Assembly (NCBI RefSeq): GCF_008831285.2
Contig: NC_045140.1
Span: forward strand, 18,414,370-18,474,369
DNA: 60,000 bases
Direction of reading: 5' to 3'
Origin: Nymphaea colorata
Taxonomy: Eukaryota; Streptophyta; Magnoliopsida; Nymphaeales; Nymphaeaceae
Shown here: positions 24,640-35,480 of the stretch, piece by piece
Numbering within the stretch: position 1 is the stretch's first letter
How the letters are laid out: each line of letters opens with the position of its first letter
Notes under the pieces: generated by a model
Told to the model about the DNA's origin: nothing
Database searches by the model: none
What the model saw: only the letters and a program-made list of their open reading frames with translations
Made by a program: the position numbers and the translations under genes

Positions 24640-24720
24640 GTAGCACCCACTGAAATCGAACTAACGATGCACCTTCTACACAACTGTCTACCCAACCAGC
24701 TGTGCTACAACCTATGAGGT
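24640..24720 (-). repeat. tRNA-like SINE head, copy 2
   Basis: On the minus strand TAGCACAGCTGGTTGGGTAG matches the A box better than copy 1 does, and AGTTCGATTTC serves as a B box. The two heads are the same distance from the shared upstream DNA. Confidence 0.45.
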
Positions 24721-25540
24721 GAGCCAACCAAAATCATCTTAATTACTTGATTATAGTTTTAAATATGAAAAAATTGAGTTATAACTTCTTTTCCAAAGAT
24801 GAACTGGTTTCTACTTGGGAAAAAAATTGATAAAAAATTAATCATTAAAATCCACCTACAAAGATTTGACTCATAATAGAATTTTACATTTGTATTTTTT
24901 TTTTTTTTGGGGGGGTGGGGTGACTAAATATGTATTAGTGCTCCTCAGCAAAAGAACTGTTGGCTCTGCCACTTGCCTGAGAGAGTTAGGATGTACAAAA
25001 ACTATGTAAAAACTGATCATGAATCCAAATTTCACTTGTAACAGGATTTGAACGTCCGCCAGAATTATTATAGGCCCAATTTACTGATAAACCTCGTCGG
25101 TGAAAACACGATCGAAGACGATACTTGTGACTATGACGGATACTGAACTAGCAGATTCACAAATAATTATCAGGAACTGAGCCACTTAGGAGTGGGGCAA
25201 GTTGTCAAGAAACTCAAGGAATGCTTGCAGAACGGCATTAATGGCAACGGACGATCTATATCAATATGAGGTCTTTATCATTCGTATGTTAGACACAACA
25301 CCAATAACGTCGCACAACCTAACAATAATCGTAGGAGCACCAGCAGGCGGATTAGAACATGCCTTCAAGCACAAGTTCAAGATTGATACAAATCAAACGT
25401 CATGGATGAAGGAAACGATTACCATGGGTAGGAGCTGCACTTAATTTTCTACCATTTTTGAGATTATCAAATAGTTTTGATGCGTAAAAAAATTAAAAAA
25501 GATATTGCTCACTGGTCCATGGACTGTACTGTGAAGGATA

Positions 25541-25826
25541 GATAAACTGAGACAATGATTAGAAAAGAAGGTGGAGAGAAAGAATGGCACACGGTTTACG
25601 TGGTTCAGCTTTGCAGCCTACATCCACGAGCAAGAGAGACCAATATGATGATATATTCACCACTGCCGATACACTTGTCTTTATACATCAAGGGAATATT
25701 AAAAGGAAAGGAAATTTGAGAAATTTCCATAAACAATGTATACGTTAATTGATGACCGTTGCCCAACTTTATTTCCTTGCCAATAGTTGCCATATTGATC
25801 TTCTTTTGGTCGTTGCAATTCTGTCA
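25541..25826 (-). repeat. 3' LTR of the copia element
   Basis: About 286 bp, from TGACAG after the polypurine tract to CAGTTTATC. The last 76-80 bp match 30120-30199 almost exactly; the visible differences are a short A/G-run difference and the terminal base. Confidence 0.8.
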
Positions 25827-28800
25827 CTCCCCTCAAGTGGGGCGTACATGTTGTGACATCCCCACTTGCTAGTGGCTATATTCAATTTCAGTTTGCTGAC
25901 TCCTTTAGTTAAGGCATCGGCAACTTGATCGGTGCCTTTAATGTAAGGAGTTCTAATTTCTCCAGATATGACTTTCTCTCTGATGTAATGACAATCGATC
26001 TCAATATGTTTGGTTCTCTCATGAAATACAGGGTTTGTAGATATGTGTATTGCAGCCATGTTGTCACAAAACATATCCATTGGCTTGGTAATACTAAAAC
26101 CCATTTCTTCAACAAGGTTCTTAGTCCATGTGAGCTCACTAGCACCAGATGCCATTGCACGGTATTCTGCTTCTGCACTAGACTTAGCCACCACTCTCTG
26201 TTTCTTGCTTTTCCAAGATACTAGATTTCCTCCGACAAAAACACAGTATCCTGTGGTAGATCTTCTGTCACTAATGTCACCTGCCCAATCAGCATCAGTA
26301 AAACCAACAATGTCAATATTTTTGTTTCTTTTATACCAGAGTCCTTGCCCTGGAGTACCCTTCACATATCTGAGGATGCGATCAACTGCGTTCATGTGAG
26401 ATTCTCTTGGACTTTGCATATATCTGCTAATGACATTCACAACATAAGAGATGTCAGGACGAGTAACTGATAGATATATCAACTTACCCACAAGTCGTTG
26501 GAACCTTTCTTTTTCAACTTCAGGTTCATCATCGCAAGGTCCAATTTTGAGGTTTGGTTCAATAGGAGTGTCTGCCGGTCGAGCATCTAACTTTCCAGTC
26601 TCCTTTAAAATATCTAATGCATACTTTCTTTGACATAGCATAATACCTTTATACGATTGAGCAACTTCAATACCAAGAAAATATTTGAGTTTTCCCAAAT
26701 CCTTTATGTCAAAGGTTTTCTTTAAGTAGTCTTTCAGAATCTGAATGCCTTCTGTATCATTTCCAGCCACAACTATGTCGTCTACGTAAACTAAGACCAC
26801 AGTGATGTTTTCTCCACATTTTTTGACAAATAAGCTATTGTCTGAGTGACACTTGTGGTACCTTGATTTTTCCAATGCCTGACTCAACTTTATGTACCAA
26901 GCTCTAGGAGATTGTTTTAAGCCATATATAGCTTTATTGAGTTTGCAGACTCTTCCTTTCCTTTCATCTGGGTGACCTGGTAGTAAAGACATATAAATTT
27001 CTTCATTGAGTTCTCCTTGTAAGAAGGCGTTTTTGACATCTAGTTGATGTAGACTCCAATTCAAGTTGCAAGCAATAGAAAGCAATATTCTCAAGGTGTT
27101 CATCTTTGCGACAGGAGCAAATGTTTCTTCATAATCCAACCCTTTAGTCTGTGTGAACCCTTTAGCCACTAGACGAGCCTTGTATCTCTCTAAGGATCCA
27201 TCGCTATTGTACTTTACTCTATAATGCCATTTGCACCCCACTATGTTTGTGTTTTTTGGTGCGGTGACAACCTCCCATGTTCTGTTTCGCCTTAGAGCTT
27301 CAAGTTCTTCATCCATAGCCTTCCTCCAATTAGGATCTTCTTGAGCCTCTTGAAATGACTTAGGCTCTTGAATGTTATCAAGATTTCTAACAAACTTGGC
27401 ATGATTGTTGGAAATTTGATTGTAGGACACATATTTGTTGATTGGGTAGGTTTCATAATCTACTAGGCGTGAAGGAGCGTGCCTAATTCTCTCAGATCTT
27501 CTGAGAAGTGTTGAGTTGTTCTCTACATCTTCGGTAGTAGTTGCAAGTTCTTGATCATTTGTGGGGCTTTCATTCTCAGCATGAATCTCATTATTGGCTC
27601 CCTGTACATCAACCACAGTAATAAACAAGTCATCATAATCATGCAAAGTTGAGTTAGTGGGCTCCCCCTGACTTTGTCCATCTATATTGACGTTAAAGTA
27701 AGAGAGAGATTCATTGAATTGCACATCACGGGAAATAAAAGTTTTTCTAGAGACAGGGTTATAGCAAACGTACCCTTTACTTTGCATATCATAGCCCACA
27801 AAAATGCATTTAATAGATCGAGGACTTAACTTGTCTCTTTTTGATGGATGTTGCCACACGTATGCAACACATCCGAACACCCGAAGATGATCGAGCTTAG
27901 GTTGAGATCCCATGAGACGCTTGATAGGACTATGGTAGTTCAACAATTTGCTCGGAGTCCTATTAATAACATAGCATGCTGTAGAAATAGCATATTTCCA
28001 ATAATTTTTTGGTACATTCATCTGAAACAAGAAACTTCTTGCTACTTCGAGTAAATGTCTATTTTTCCTTTCAGATATACCGTTTTGTTGAGGTGTATCC
28101 ACACAAGACGTCTCATGTCTAATACCATGTTCACCAAGAAAAAAATTGAAATCATGATTTTTATATTCAGTGCCATTGTCAGATCTAATACTTTTAATTT
28201 TCAGTCCATATTGAGTTTCAATCATTTTGTAAAAATTTTTGAAGTGAGAGAACACTTCGGACTTATTTTTCATAAAATAGACCCACGTGGTCCTAGAAAA
28301 ATCATCAATGAAAAGCACATAGTAACGAAATCCATCCATAGAATCAATAGGCGCAGGGCCCCAAACATCAGAGTGTATTAAATCAAATGGTTTTTGGCTA
28401 ATGGAATCAGATAAAGAAAATTTAGGTCTAGTCATTCTAGCAAATTTGCATATTTCACACTCTCTACAATTGAAACAAAGATTAGGAAATAGATATTCTA
28501 AAATTCTAGAAGATGGATGTCCCATCCTTTGGTGCCAAATTTCTCCATTGTTGGCATGATTCACGTTCAATGCATGATTCATAGTTCTTATTTGATAGAG
28601 TCCATGGATGAGTTGCCCTTCACCAATCGTCTTCTGAGTCATCCGATCCTGAAAAATAACATTAGTAGCAGAAAATACTACATTGCAATTTAATTCCTTT
28701 GTAATTTTAGCAACTGATAGGAGATTGTTAGTAAGGTTAGGCATGACAAGCACATTGCTTAAATGACTTTTGTTAAAAAAATCTATTTTACCCGATCCAT

Positions 28801-30055
28801 TGACAGCTATTGGAGCCCCGTTGGCAGCAGCTACATCTCTAGAATGACAATAGGAACTTAAGAGAGAAGATTTATTGGCCATGTGATCTGTTGCTCCCGA
28901 GTCAACTATCCATTGTAAATCTTGACCATCAATGTTATTAACAGAAGTAAGAGCCATACCTGATTTGATTGTACCTTTGTCCCCCAAGTTGGTTGCGATG
29001 CCGGCGGTTCTTTGGACTTGAAGTTCTTTAATCATTTCAGCCAATTTGTCCAAAGTGATCTGATTTTCCAATGAAGTCGTGGCATGATTTGCTTGATTGG
29101 AGTTGTGATCTCTTTTTTCTTGATTGCGAGCCATGCTTCTAATGAAAGAATTCTGCCCTTTTTCAGGTTTCCCATGAAGGAACCAGCAGGAATCTCGAGA
29201 GTGCCCATTCCTCTTGCAGTGAGTGCACTTGACTTTCCTAGAGTCCTCACGTTTGTATTTGAATGACCTCTCACCGGTGGTAGAATAAGCATTATTGCTT
29301 GTTGCAAAAGCCAATTTTTCTTCATTGGGTATTTCTTGATAACCGTCAGCCAGCATTCCCATAGCCTTACGCCTGGACTCTTCACGCATAAGCAAGGATA
29401 AAACTGATGCTAGAGAAGGCAAATCATGGGCCATAAGTATTTGACTACGAAGTTGTTCATAATCATTAGGCAGGCCGGCTAAAATTTCAAAGATGCGATC
29501 TTGTTCACGCTGCCTTTTGGCCTTAGTAAGGTCTGTAGTAAGAGGTGAGTATATGTCCATCTCATCCCATATTGCTTTAAATGTACCAAGATATTCACTA
29601 ATAGATGACGTTCCTTTTTTCAAGCAACCTTTCTTTTGTGCTAATTGATACATACGGACAGTATTGTATTGTTCTCCATAAAGGTCTTTGGCCCTTTGCC
29701 AAACTTCTTCGGCGGTTTCTAAGAAGGTAAAACTTGCTGCGATCTTGGGCTCCATAAAATTTATGAGCCAAGATGCTACAGTGTCGTTGGTGGACCTCCA
29801 TTCCTTGTATTTTGGATCATTAATGGCAGGTTTTTTTATACTACCGTCAATATAATCCAACTTAGATTTTTCACTAAGAAATCGTGTAACTGCCTTAGAC
29901 CATGGCAAATAGTTGAAACCATCAAGCAAGGTGTGAGTAATTTTGAGATTGGGGTTACCTTGTTCATGAACGACAATCTTATGCATCGACCCATCGCTGG
30001 TTTGAATGATGGTGGCTTCATCGTTGTCATTCCTGGTTTCCCTTTCTTGCTCCAT
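25769..30055 (-). CDS. Ty1-copia gag-pol polyprotein
   Basis: One uninterrupted ORF of 1428 residues, the size of a complete plant copia polyprotein. In order: gag helices (about 40-230); zinc knuckle C277-X2-C280-X4-H285-X4-C290; aspartic protease motif DSGATDH at 385-391; GAG-pre-integrase and zinc-binding region starting HQRMGH at 508-513; integrase catalytic D563, D626 and E662 with D-35-E spacing; reverse transcriptase with QLDVKNAFLQGEL and YVDD; RNase H with FTDADWAGD, SSAEAEYRA and FCDN. The ORF end overlaps the start of the 3' LTR. Coding capacity looks complete, but expression from its own 5' LTR is unlikely because the promoter half is missing. Confidence 0.95.
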   Translation of the reverse strand: MEQERETRNDNDEATIIQTSDGSMHKIVVHEQGNPNLKITHTLLDGFNYLPWSKAVTRFLSEKSKLDYIDGSIKKPAINDPKYKEWRSTNDTVASWLINFMEPKIAASFTFLETAEEVWQRAKDLYGEQYNTVRMYQLAQKKGCLKKGTSSISEYLGTFKAIWDEMDIYSPLTTDLTKAKRQREQDRIFEILAGLPNDYEQLRSQILMAHDLPSLASVLSLLMREESRRKAMGMLADGYQEIPNEEKLAFATSNNAYSTTGERSFKYKREDSRKVKCTHCKRNGHSRDSCWFLHGKPEKGQNSFIRSMARNQEKRDHNSNQANHATTSLENQITLDKLAEMIKELQVQRTAGIATNLGDKGTIKSGMALTSVNNIDGQDLQWIVDSGATDHMANKSSLLSSYCHSRDVAAANGAPIAVNGSGKIDFFNKSHLSNVLVMPNLTNNLLSVAKITKELNCNVVFSATNVIFQDRMTQKTIGEGQLIHGLYQIRTMNHALNVNHANNGEIWHQRMGHPSSRILEYLFPNLCFNCRECEICKFARMTRPKFSLSDSISQKPFDLIHSDVWGPAPIDSMDGFRYYVLFIDDFSRTTWVYFMKNKSEVFSHFKNFYKMIETQYGLKIKSIRSDNGTEYKNHDFNFFLGEHGIRHETSCVDTPQQNGISERKNRHLLEVARSFLFQMNVPKNYWKYAISTACYVINRTPSKLLNYHSPIKRLMGSQPKLDHLRVFGCVAYVWQHPSKRDKLSPRSIKCIFVGYDMQSKGYVCYNPVSRKTFISRDVQFNESLSYFNVNIDGQSQGEPTNSTLHDYDDLFITVVDVQGANNEIHAENESPTNDQELATTTEDVENNSTLLRRSERIRHAPSRLVDYETYPINKYVSYNQISNNHAKFVRNLDNIQEPKSFQEAQEDPNWRKAMDEELEALRRNRTWEVVTAPKNTNIVGCKWHYRVKYNSDGSLERYKARLVAKGFTQTKGLDYEETFAPVAKMNTLRILLSIACNLNWSLHQLDVKNAFLQGELNEEIYMSLLPGHPDERKGRVCKLNKAIYGLKQSPRAWYIKLSQALEKSRYHKCHSDNSLFVKKCGENITVVLVYVDDIVVAGNDTEGIQILKDYLKKTFDIKDLGKLKYFLGIEVAQSYKGIMLCQRKYALDILKETGKLDARPADTPIEPNLKIGPCDDEPEVEKERFQRLVGKLIYLSVTRPDISYVVNVISRYMQSPRESHMNAVDRILRYVKGTPGQGLWYKRNKNIDIVGFTDADWAGDISDRRSTTGYCVFVGGNLVSWKSKKQRVVAKSSAEAEYRAMASGASELTWTKNLVEEMGFSITKPMDMFCDNMAAIHISTNPVFHERTKHIEIDCHYIREKVISGEIRTPYIKGTDQVADALTKGVSKLKLNIATSKWGCHNMYAPLEGSDRIATTKRRSIWQLLARK

Positions 30056-30119
30056 AATGACTCACTGTTTGAAGCTTGATGGTGTTTGTCTCATATGATC
30101 TTCTTATGCTCTGATACCA

Positions 30120-30199
30120 TGATAAACTGAGACAATGATTAGAAAAAAAGGAGGTGGAGAGAAAGAATGGCACACGGTTTACGTGGTTCAGCTTTGCAG
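30120..30199 (-). repeat. truncated 5' LTR of the copia element
   Basis: Matches the terminal 80 bp of the 3' LTR and abuts the primer-binding site. Homology stops abruptly after GGTTCAGCTTTGCAG (read on plus). Confidence 0.85.
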
Positions 30200-30259
30200 A
30201 TAACCTTTCTATAAATCAAATATAAAAATAGAAACACTCAAATACTGAATAATATAATC

Positions 30260-31210
30260 TTAGACACAATGAACTAAGAGTTAACTGATCCAGCCACCAA
30301 CAATTGTTTTTGCATCTAATTCACCCAGATGTAATTTTTTCGTCGAGCAATCAAATTTAGACTATCCTAATATTAACACTTGATCACGTCGACAGCGTCA
30401 TATCCATGCATAATATTCACAATATTGTCAGCTTTCCTGCTAAATACTTTTAAACAAATCTAAGTATTGCCATTCCAGAAGTTGGGCATCCCCCAGAGTT
30501 TTGTTTTTCCCCTTTGCGAGGAGAGAACCCATTAAAGAGAGAAGATGGATACTCATAGCTTCCAGTAAATATTAACATTATGCTCCTGGAACATATATCT
30601 TTTGGTGCATGAATATGTTTCCAAAACACTGGTTTTGCCAAGGACCGTAGCATGATTAGGTCAAGAATTTCATTTGAACATAGCATAACAAAATATCATA
30701 TTTTCAAGAGCAAGAACAAAGTTTTCTTAAAAAATATGTTCCAAAAACCTGATATACTTTTTATGCCCTTTTGGAAACTTGCATTTGGTTTCTTGTTCCT
30801 TCTACTTTTTTGCCTCAGTTGAACTTATTTGTTTTGGCCTTGTGATAGAGAAACTATCCGACTTGCCTATCCTTGTCTATACATGTCAGTCCATTTAAAT
30901 GGTCTTTGATAAGAGCTTTGCAGTTTTGAAATACGTGTACATAAAATATATATTTTAGAAAACCATATTTTTGTTCTAGGAAATATGATGAGACAATAGA
31001 TATTGTTTTTAAGCTTGACAATAGAATGCTAGAATATAATGATATCATGTTTCTTGAAACAAGAGCACGGAATTTTTTTCCATGATATTTTCTTCCACAA
31101 TTTTCTTTTTCATTTTTACAAATTTTCAATTTTGCATGCTTCTCGTTAGTTCATACAGTTCATAGACATAAGAGCAAACGTAAGTCTCATCAGCTCACAT
31201 AAACATAACT
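30260..31210. repeat. multi-copy type B upstream segment
   Basis: 30265-30560 matches 33430-33720 (AACTAAGAGTTAACTGA, TTCACCCAGATG, CAGCGTCATATCCATGCATA). 30570-31210 matches about 15850-16450 and in part 12400-12790. It is upstream DNA of type B loci and not coding. Confidence 0.6.
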
Positions 31211-31794
31211 CTTACAAATGTTGCCCTCGGGCCAGGGAGGATAAGAAACTTGTATCACTCACCTGGTATCGAATATGAGAAAGGCTTGGTCTGCATCACC
31301 CGGTCATCCGCCGATCCGACACGAGATTTAGACCAATATCTTTTTTTATCATATCCAAAACATTTTTCAGTCGAATATCCTTCAGGGACATGATCCAGGG
31401 CCAAGAGCAGCGTGCATATATAAAGGCCGTCGTCGCCTTAGATTTTTAGTTTCGGGACATTTATTTTGGATGATCCATTTGTTAAGAACATTTGAATCGT
31501 TGATCCATATCCAAGTTTTTTTGTATGCATGCGACTGGATTTTTAGTAGGACTTTGGATGGTCTTTAATTATTGCCACTGCGATACGTGGCCTACTCTGT
31601 TTTGATTAATTGATTGACGTTGGGTAGGACTTTTGATCGTCTTTAATTATTGACGGGTCCTACTTTGTTTGATTTTAATTGATTGATGCAACCTCTCCCT
31701 TTTTTGCCGGCTGACTGTTGAAATACCTTCACAACGACTTGGTCATACGCGCCGACGAAAAGAACAGGTCCTCCTTCTTCCTCCCATATATGAT

Positions 31795-31895
31795 CGTGCA
31801 TAGCAGTACTCCTTCAGAACCCACGAAGCCTACAGCAAATTAATTCGCTGCGTGAAGAGTAGTTAACGAGAAGCGAATTACAGCGAGCACAAACC
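31795..31895 (+). promoter_or_regulatory. conserved type B upstream region, second copy
   Basis: Shares CATAGCAGTACTCCTTCAGA, CCTACAGCAAATTAATTCGC and CACAAACCATGGCTAATGG with the other two type B loci. CATATATGATCGTGCATAGC lies just before it. Unlike the 16579 locus, about 590 bp of extra DNA (31205-31790) separates it from the repeat above. Confidence 0.4.
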
Positions 31896-32970
31896 ATGGC
31901 TAATGGCCGTGGCTTCTACTCAAAAACCATGCGCCATTACCAGGATGCGTGCCGGGAGTACCCAGCGTTGTCGATCAACGACAAAAAGTTTCAACAGAGG
32001 ATGAAGAGCATGGTGCAGGACTTCCACTCTCCTGGAGGTGGAGAGGGTAATAGCAACACCCTTATTTCTTCCTTTGATATCATAAAGAAGGCGATCGTAT
32101 GCATACTCGAGAATAACAAAAAATGTGCTGAAGAGATATTGGCCTACAAGCAAGACTTGGGGGGTAATGCCCAAATCCTCCCGATGGTCAAGAGCTACTT
32201 CGAGCTTTGTCAGACGACATTGAATTCCTTACGTAAGTTTTTGGTACGCCTCTGTTGCTCCAGAAACAAACTGATGGCACTTCGTGTCGACCGAACCGTG
32301 GATCGGAAGGTGAGTAAAGCAGTCACATGCGCCGAGGGCACCGTGGACTGCTTCTTTCACTCGCTTCCTGGTCTGATCGGAAAGCACGTCCAGATGCTCC
32401 ACAAGCTGGAGCAGGCGAGGGGGATGAGGAAATGCCAACCATAGCAGGGGGGCGAAGAACCCAACGCCTCGAAGCGTAATCATGATCATGTTCGGGACTG
32501 TGTTCGCTGGTGCCGTGATCTTTTCGATCTTGGTAGCATCCCTGCATGCACCCCCAGTTCTAGTAGTGCTCTCGATGGCGGTCATCAGCGTATTGAGCTG
32601 GGGTCCTTTCGTCGAATGGGTGGAAGGTTTTTGGGCCACAGCCAAGGAAACAGAGGGGGTGGCTGTTGGAGAGAAGAGAATCGTTGTGATTCGAGAATTG
32701 AAGGAAATCAAACTTTCAACGGTATGCAATAGGGAAAGAGCAGTCGAAGTTGTGTTGAAGACAATGGCTGAATTGAATAAGCAGGTGGAAAAATGCAACC
32801 GTGAGATTTGCACGGAAAGGGACAAGTTTTTGCAAAAAATTACAGAGCCTCAAAGGCGCAGAGATCGTGCTCGAGCATTTATCTATCTGCAAGTAGTCTG
32901 TTTGGAGCAGAAGAAAGACACGTTTCTCGAAAAAATGTCGGAGATGTTTGATAACTTAACAATGAACTGA
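31896..32970 (+). pseudogene. UPF0496 type B gene broken by one frameshift
   Basis: The first ORF (31896-32444, 182 codons) starts MANGRGFYSKTMRHYQDACR and covers the helical head. The second reading frame (about 32450-32970) holds the hydrophobic hairpin (GTVFAGAVIFSILVASLHAPP), SWGPFVEW and the C-terminal helices ending FDNLTMN. Comparison with 55085 shows the break in two G runs at about 32411-32452, where this copy has extra Gs. With a single frame change it would be a normal-length family member, so it is either a recent pseudogene or an assembly/sequencing error. The APP hairpin and SWGP show homology to type A. Confidence 0.8.
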
Positions 32971-33774
32971 AAGAAATAAATCTTAGCAGGGTAAAATGTT
33001 AATTTGGGAAAACAGAATTTTTTTTTTGTTTTCATGAATCTTTAAGTGTCCGTCTTCCAATTAAATCTTACAGTTCATTGTGTCTATATTATATTATTTA
33101 GTTTCTGTTTTTTATATGTAGAAAGGCTATGTTCACAGTGCAGGCAAGGGACCAGTGAGCAAAAACGTTTGCGCACAAACTTTTTTCTCTTTTTATGCAT
33201 CAAAAGTATATGATAATCTGAAAAGCGTTGTAGCAAATTGTGTGCAGCTCCTATATATGGCAATTGTTTCCTTCGTCCTTGGCGTTTGATTTGTGTCAAT
33301 CATGATCTTGTGCTTGAAGTCTTACTACCCAGAGCCGGACTTTGACAAAGCCTGGCCCAATACCCAGCTATTCCCTATTACTTGCCATCAAAGTTTGTTG
33401 GAAAAGTATGCACACAAAAGTACTTCGATTTTAACTAAGAGTTAACTGACCCATCCACCAAAAATTGTTTTTGCATCTGATTCACCCAGATGCAATTTTT
33501 TAGTCGAGCAATCAAATTTAGACTACCCTAATAGTAGCACTTTATCACGCCCACAGCGTCATATCCATGCATAATATTCACAATATTGTCAGTTTTCCTG
33601 TTAAATACTTTGAAACAAATCTTAGTATTGCCATTCCAGAAGTTGGACATCACCCAGAGTTTTCTTTTCCCCATTTGTGAGGAGAGAACTCTTTATGGAT
33701 ACTGATAGATTCCAGAAACAAACGGAAAACCTTTTCTGTTTTCCCAAATTAACATTTCCCCCGCACATTTTCTC

Positions 33775-33975
33775 GACTAATCTGTCTTTCTTCTGCTCCA
33801 AGCGAGCTGCTGCCTAGAGATAAAAAGCCCAAAGGAGCACACGATCTCTGCTCGTTTGGGGCTCTGTAATTTTCTGCAAGAAGTTGGGGTTTGCCGTGTA
33901 AATCCGCTGCATTCCTCCATCTGCTCATTTAATTCTGTCATTGTCTTCAACAGAGCTTGAACTGCTGTCATTGTT
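33775..33975 (-). pseudogene. UPF0496 type B C-terminal fragment
   Basis: On minus, residues such as LLKTMTELNEQMEEC, and in another frame FLQKITEP, match the C-terminal helices of type B. Frames are mixed and no head or membrane part is present. It is in the opposite orientation to the gene at 31896, downstream of a second copy of the upstream repeat. Confidence 0.7.
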
Positions 33976-34047
33976 ATGTTCTACCACGGGAGAATAGCAA
34001 CCACCTGCTGTCATTGTTATGTTCTACCACGGGAGAATAGCAACCAC
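33962..34047. repeat. 43-bp tandem repeat, two units
   Basis: CTGCTGTCATTGTTATGTTC begins units at 33962 and 34005, with no visible difference between them. Confidence 0.9.
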
Positions 34048-34049
34048 GG

Positions 34050-34470
34050 GAATGGAATTGAAGTTACAGACACTGTTAACACACGCTGTGATGCGGAGTT
34101 GACATCAAATACCAAAGGTTCGAAAAACCATTGACATCGTTGTTGATCCGAATTCATTGTAAAGGAAAGATGTGGATCCAAAATGGTCCAAAGTGGTCAG
34201 CAATAAAGGAACCGGAAATATACAATTTATTCACGTACAAAGAAGAAAGCATTTGGAAAACTCAAAGATGGTTGGTTAGTGGGAAATGTCGATCCAACCA
34301 ACTAAGCAGAAAAGGAATGATATTGAATGGTAACCAATAATGAGGAGGATATTTTGATCAATCGGCTGCCGGCTTTCGTTTTTCTGAAGAAGGACTTCTT
34401 CAAGTGAAAGAGGCCGACGACATGTGCAAGTACCAACAAATGACAACCTAGCAAGTAGTGTCTGGGGTCC
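34050..34470. other. no supported gene
   Basis: Moderately AT-rich with a 69-codon ORF at 34131-34340 that I cannot assign. Confidence 0.4.
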
Positions 34471-34474
34471 GCAG

Positions 34475-34754
34475 TGTTGGTGTATGGAAGTTGATCCATA
34501 CTGGACACTCTTTATGTAAGGGCATATATGTCATTTTGTACAAATGCGGGTTTGCCCTAATCCTTATGTTTTGAGGATGGCCGCCGCTTGAGAGCTGTGT
34601 GTTTTTCTGAAGAGAGAGAATACAAGAGATCTGTGCGACCGTGGACGTAGGAGATTATTGCTCTGAACCACGTAAATCGTTGTCTTTTTTCTTGTTGCTT
34701 CTAACCCCCTCTTGAGAATGTGAGAGGAGAGTTTATTGTGTGTTGTTCCTAACA
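34475..34754. mobile_element. probable solo LTR, copia-like
   Basis: 280 bp running from TGTTGG to CCTAACA, with the TG...CA ends of LTRs. Flanks are CGCAG and CCCAG (5 bp, one mismatch). The interior carries GAACCACGTAAATCGTTGTC, a word typical of plant copia LTR 3' regions. No internal retroelement sequence follows: the primer-site-like TGGTATGC after the end lacks CAGAGC. Confidence 0.55.
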
Positions 34755-34789
34755 CCCAGCTGGTATGCTGGCTCTGGCTCATGAGGAAG

Positions 34790-35480
34790 TTCTTATAAGA
34801 ATCAAATATTGACTGAATGACAAATAAATTCATAAATTTGTGGTATCCACTTTATTACAAAAGGAATAATGAAAGGGAAAACGCCGCTTCAGAGTTTATG
34901 TGGAGGGAGGAGGAAGAAGGGTTTTATGTGGGGGCCCGGCGCGATGGTTGAAGGAAGAAGGGAGGTTGGAATATGTATAAGAAGAAGAAAGCAACAGGAT
35001 CCTTCGGGGGAAGCAGCCAGTCAATACAGGGAGTAGATGAGATGGAGAAAGCTCCATCAATTTGGAACGGCGCGAGAAGGAGAGGGAGTATAGTCCACGG
35101 CCGACGCTGGAATGAGAGGAAAAAAACATCCACGCCACCTGCCGTGAAATGCAACCACCAAACCAGTAAGGAGACTCAACGGTGGCGCCGTGGTTGCGGC
35201 ACTCGCTCTTTCAAAGAACGCTGCTGAATTAATACGAGCAAAAGAATTTATTGTAAAGACAAAATGAGAAAACACATTTCTTCAAAGTGAGTTTGCATCT
35301 TGTACATGAGAGTCACACCAGCGCTGCAAAAACTGGCTTCCCCCTTCATTTGTGAATTGGTAAATTTAATAATTTTTTAAACAAATAAATACAAATGTAA
35401 AAAAAAAAAAACTTAATTACAATATATATTACAGTTATGTTTGTTTAGGAACAAGTTTATGCTTATTTCTAGGATTTTCT
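34790..35480 (-). pseudogene. type A locus with flanks but no coding region
   Basis: 34790-34890 matches the downstream flank of the type A genes (TAAGAATCAAATATTGA, CAAATAAATTCATAAATTTG, AATAATGAAAGGGAAAA). After about 50 bp of unrelated sequence, 34945-35480 matches the upstream flank (GATGGTTGAAGGAAGAAGGG, a TATA-like ATATGTATAAG, CAAAAACTGGCTTCC, TTTGTGAATTGGTAAA). The whole coding region is missing between them. Confidence 0.65.

Larger units (their letters stand above)
24085..25140. repeat. direct duplication of about 500 bp
   Basis: About 24090-24590 matches about 24640-25135, sharing TCTACACAACTGTCTACCCA, ATCATCTTAATTACTTGATT, TATGTATTAGTGCTCCTCA and TTAGGATGTACAAAAACTAT. The second copy has a longer T/G run near 24896-24920. 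Each unit includes one tRNA-like head. Confidence 0.75.
25541..30199 (-). mobile_element. Ty1-copia LTR retrotransposon, 5' LTR truncated
   Basis: A minus-strand element: primer site TGGTATCAGAG next to the 5' LTR remnant (30109-30120), gag-pol ORF, purine tract ACTTGAGGGGAG just before the 3' LTR, and 3' LTR from TGACAG at 25826 down to 25541. Only about 80 bp of the 5' LTR remain (30120-30199). The rest, including the promoter part, is gone, and unrelated host sequence follows. A target-site duplication therefore cannot be seen. Confidence 0.9.

Noticed and set aside
27848-28381. Plus-strand ORFs inside the copia element
   Set aside because: Antisense to the intact polyprotein.
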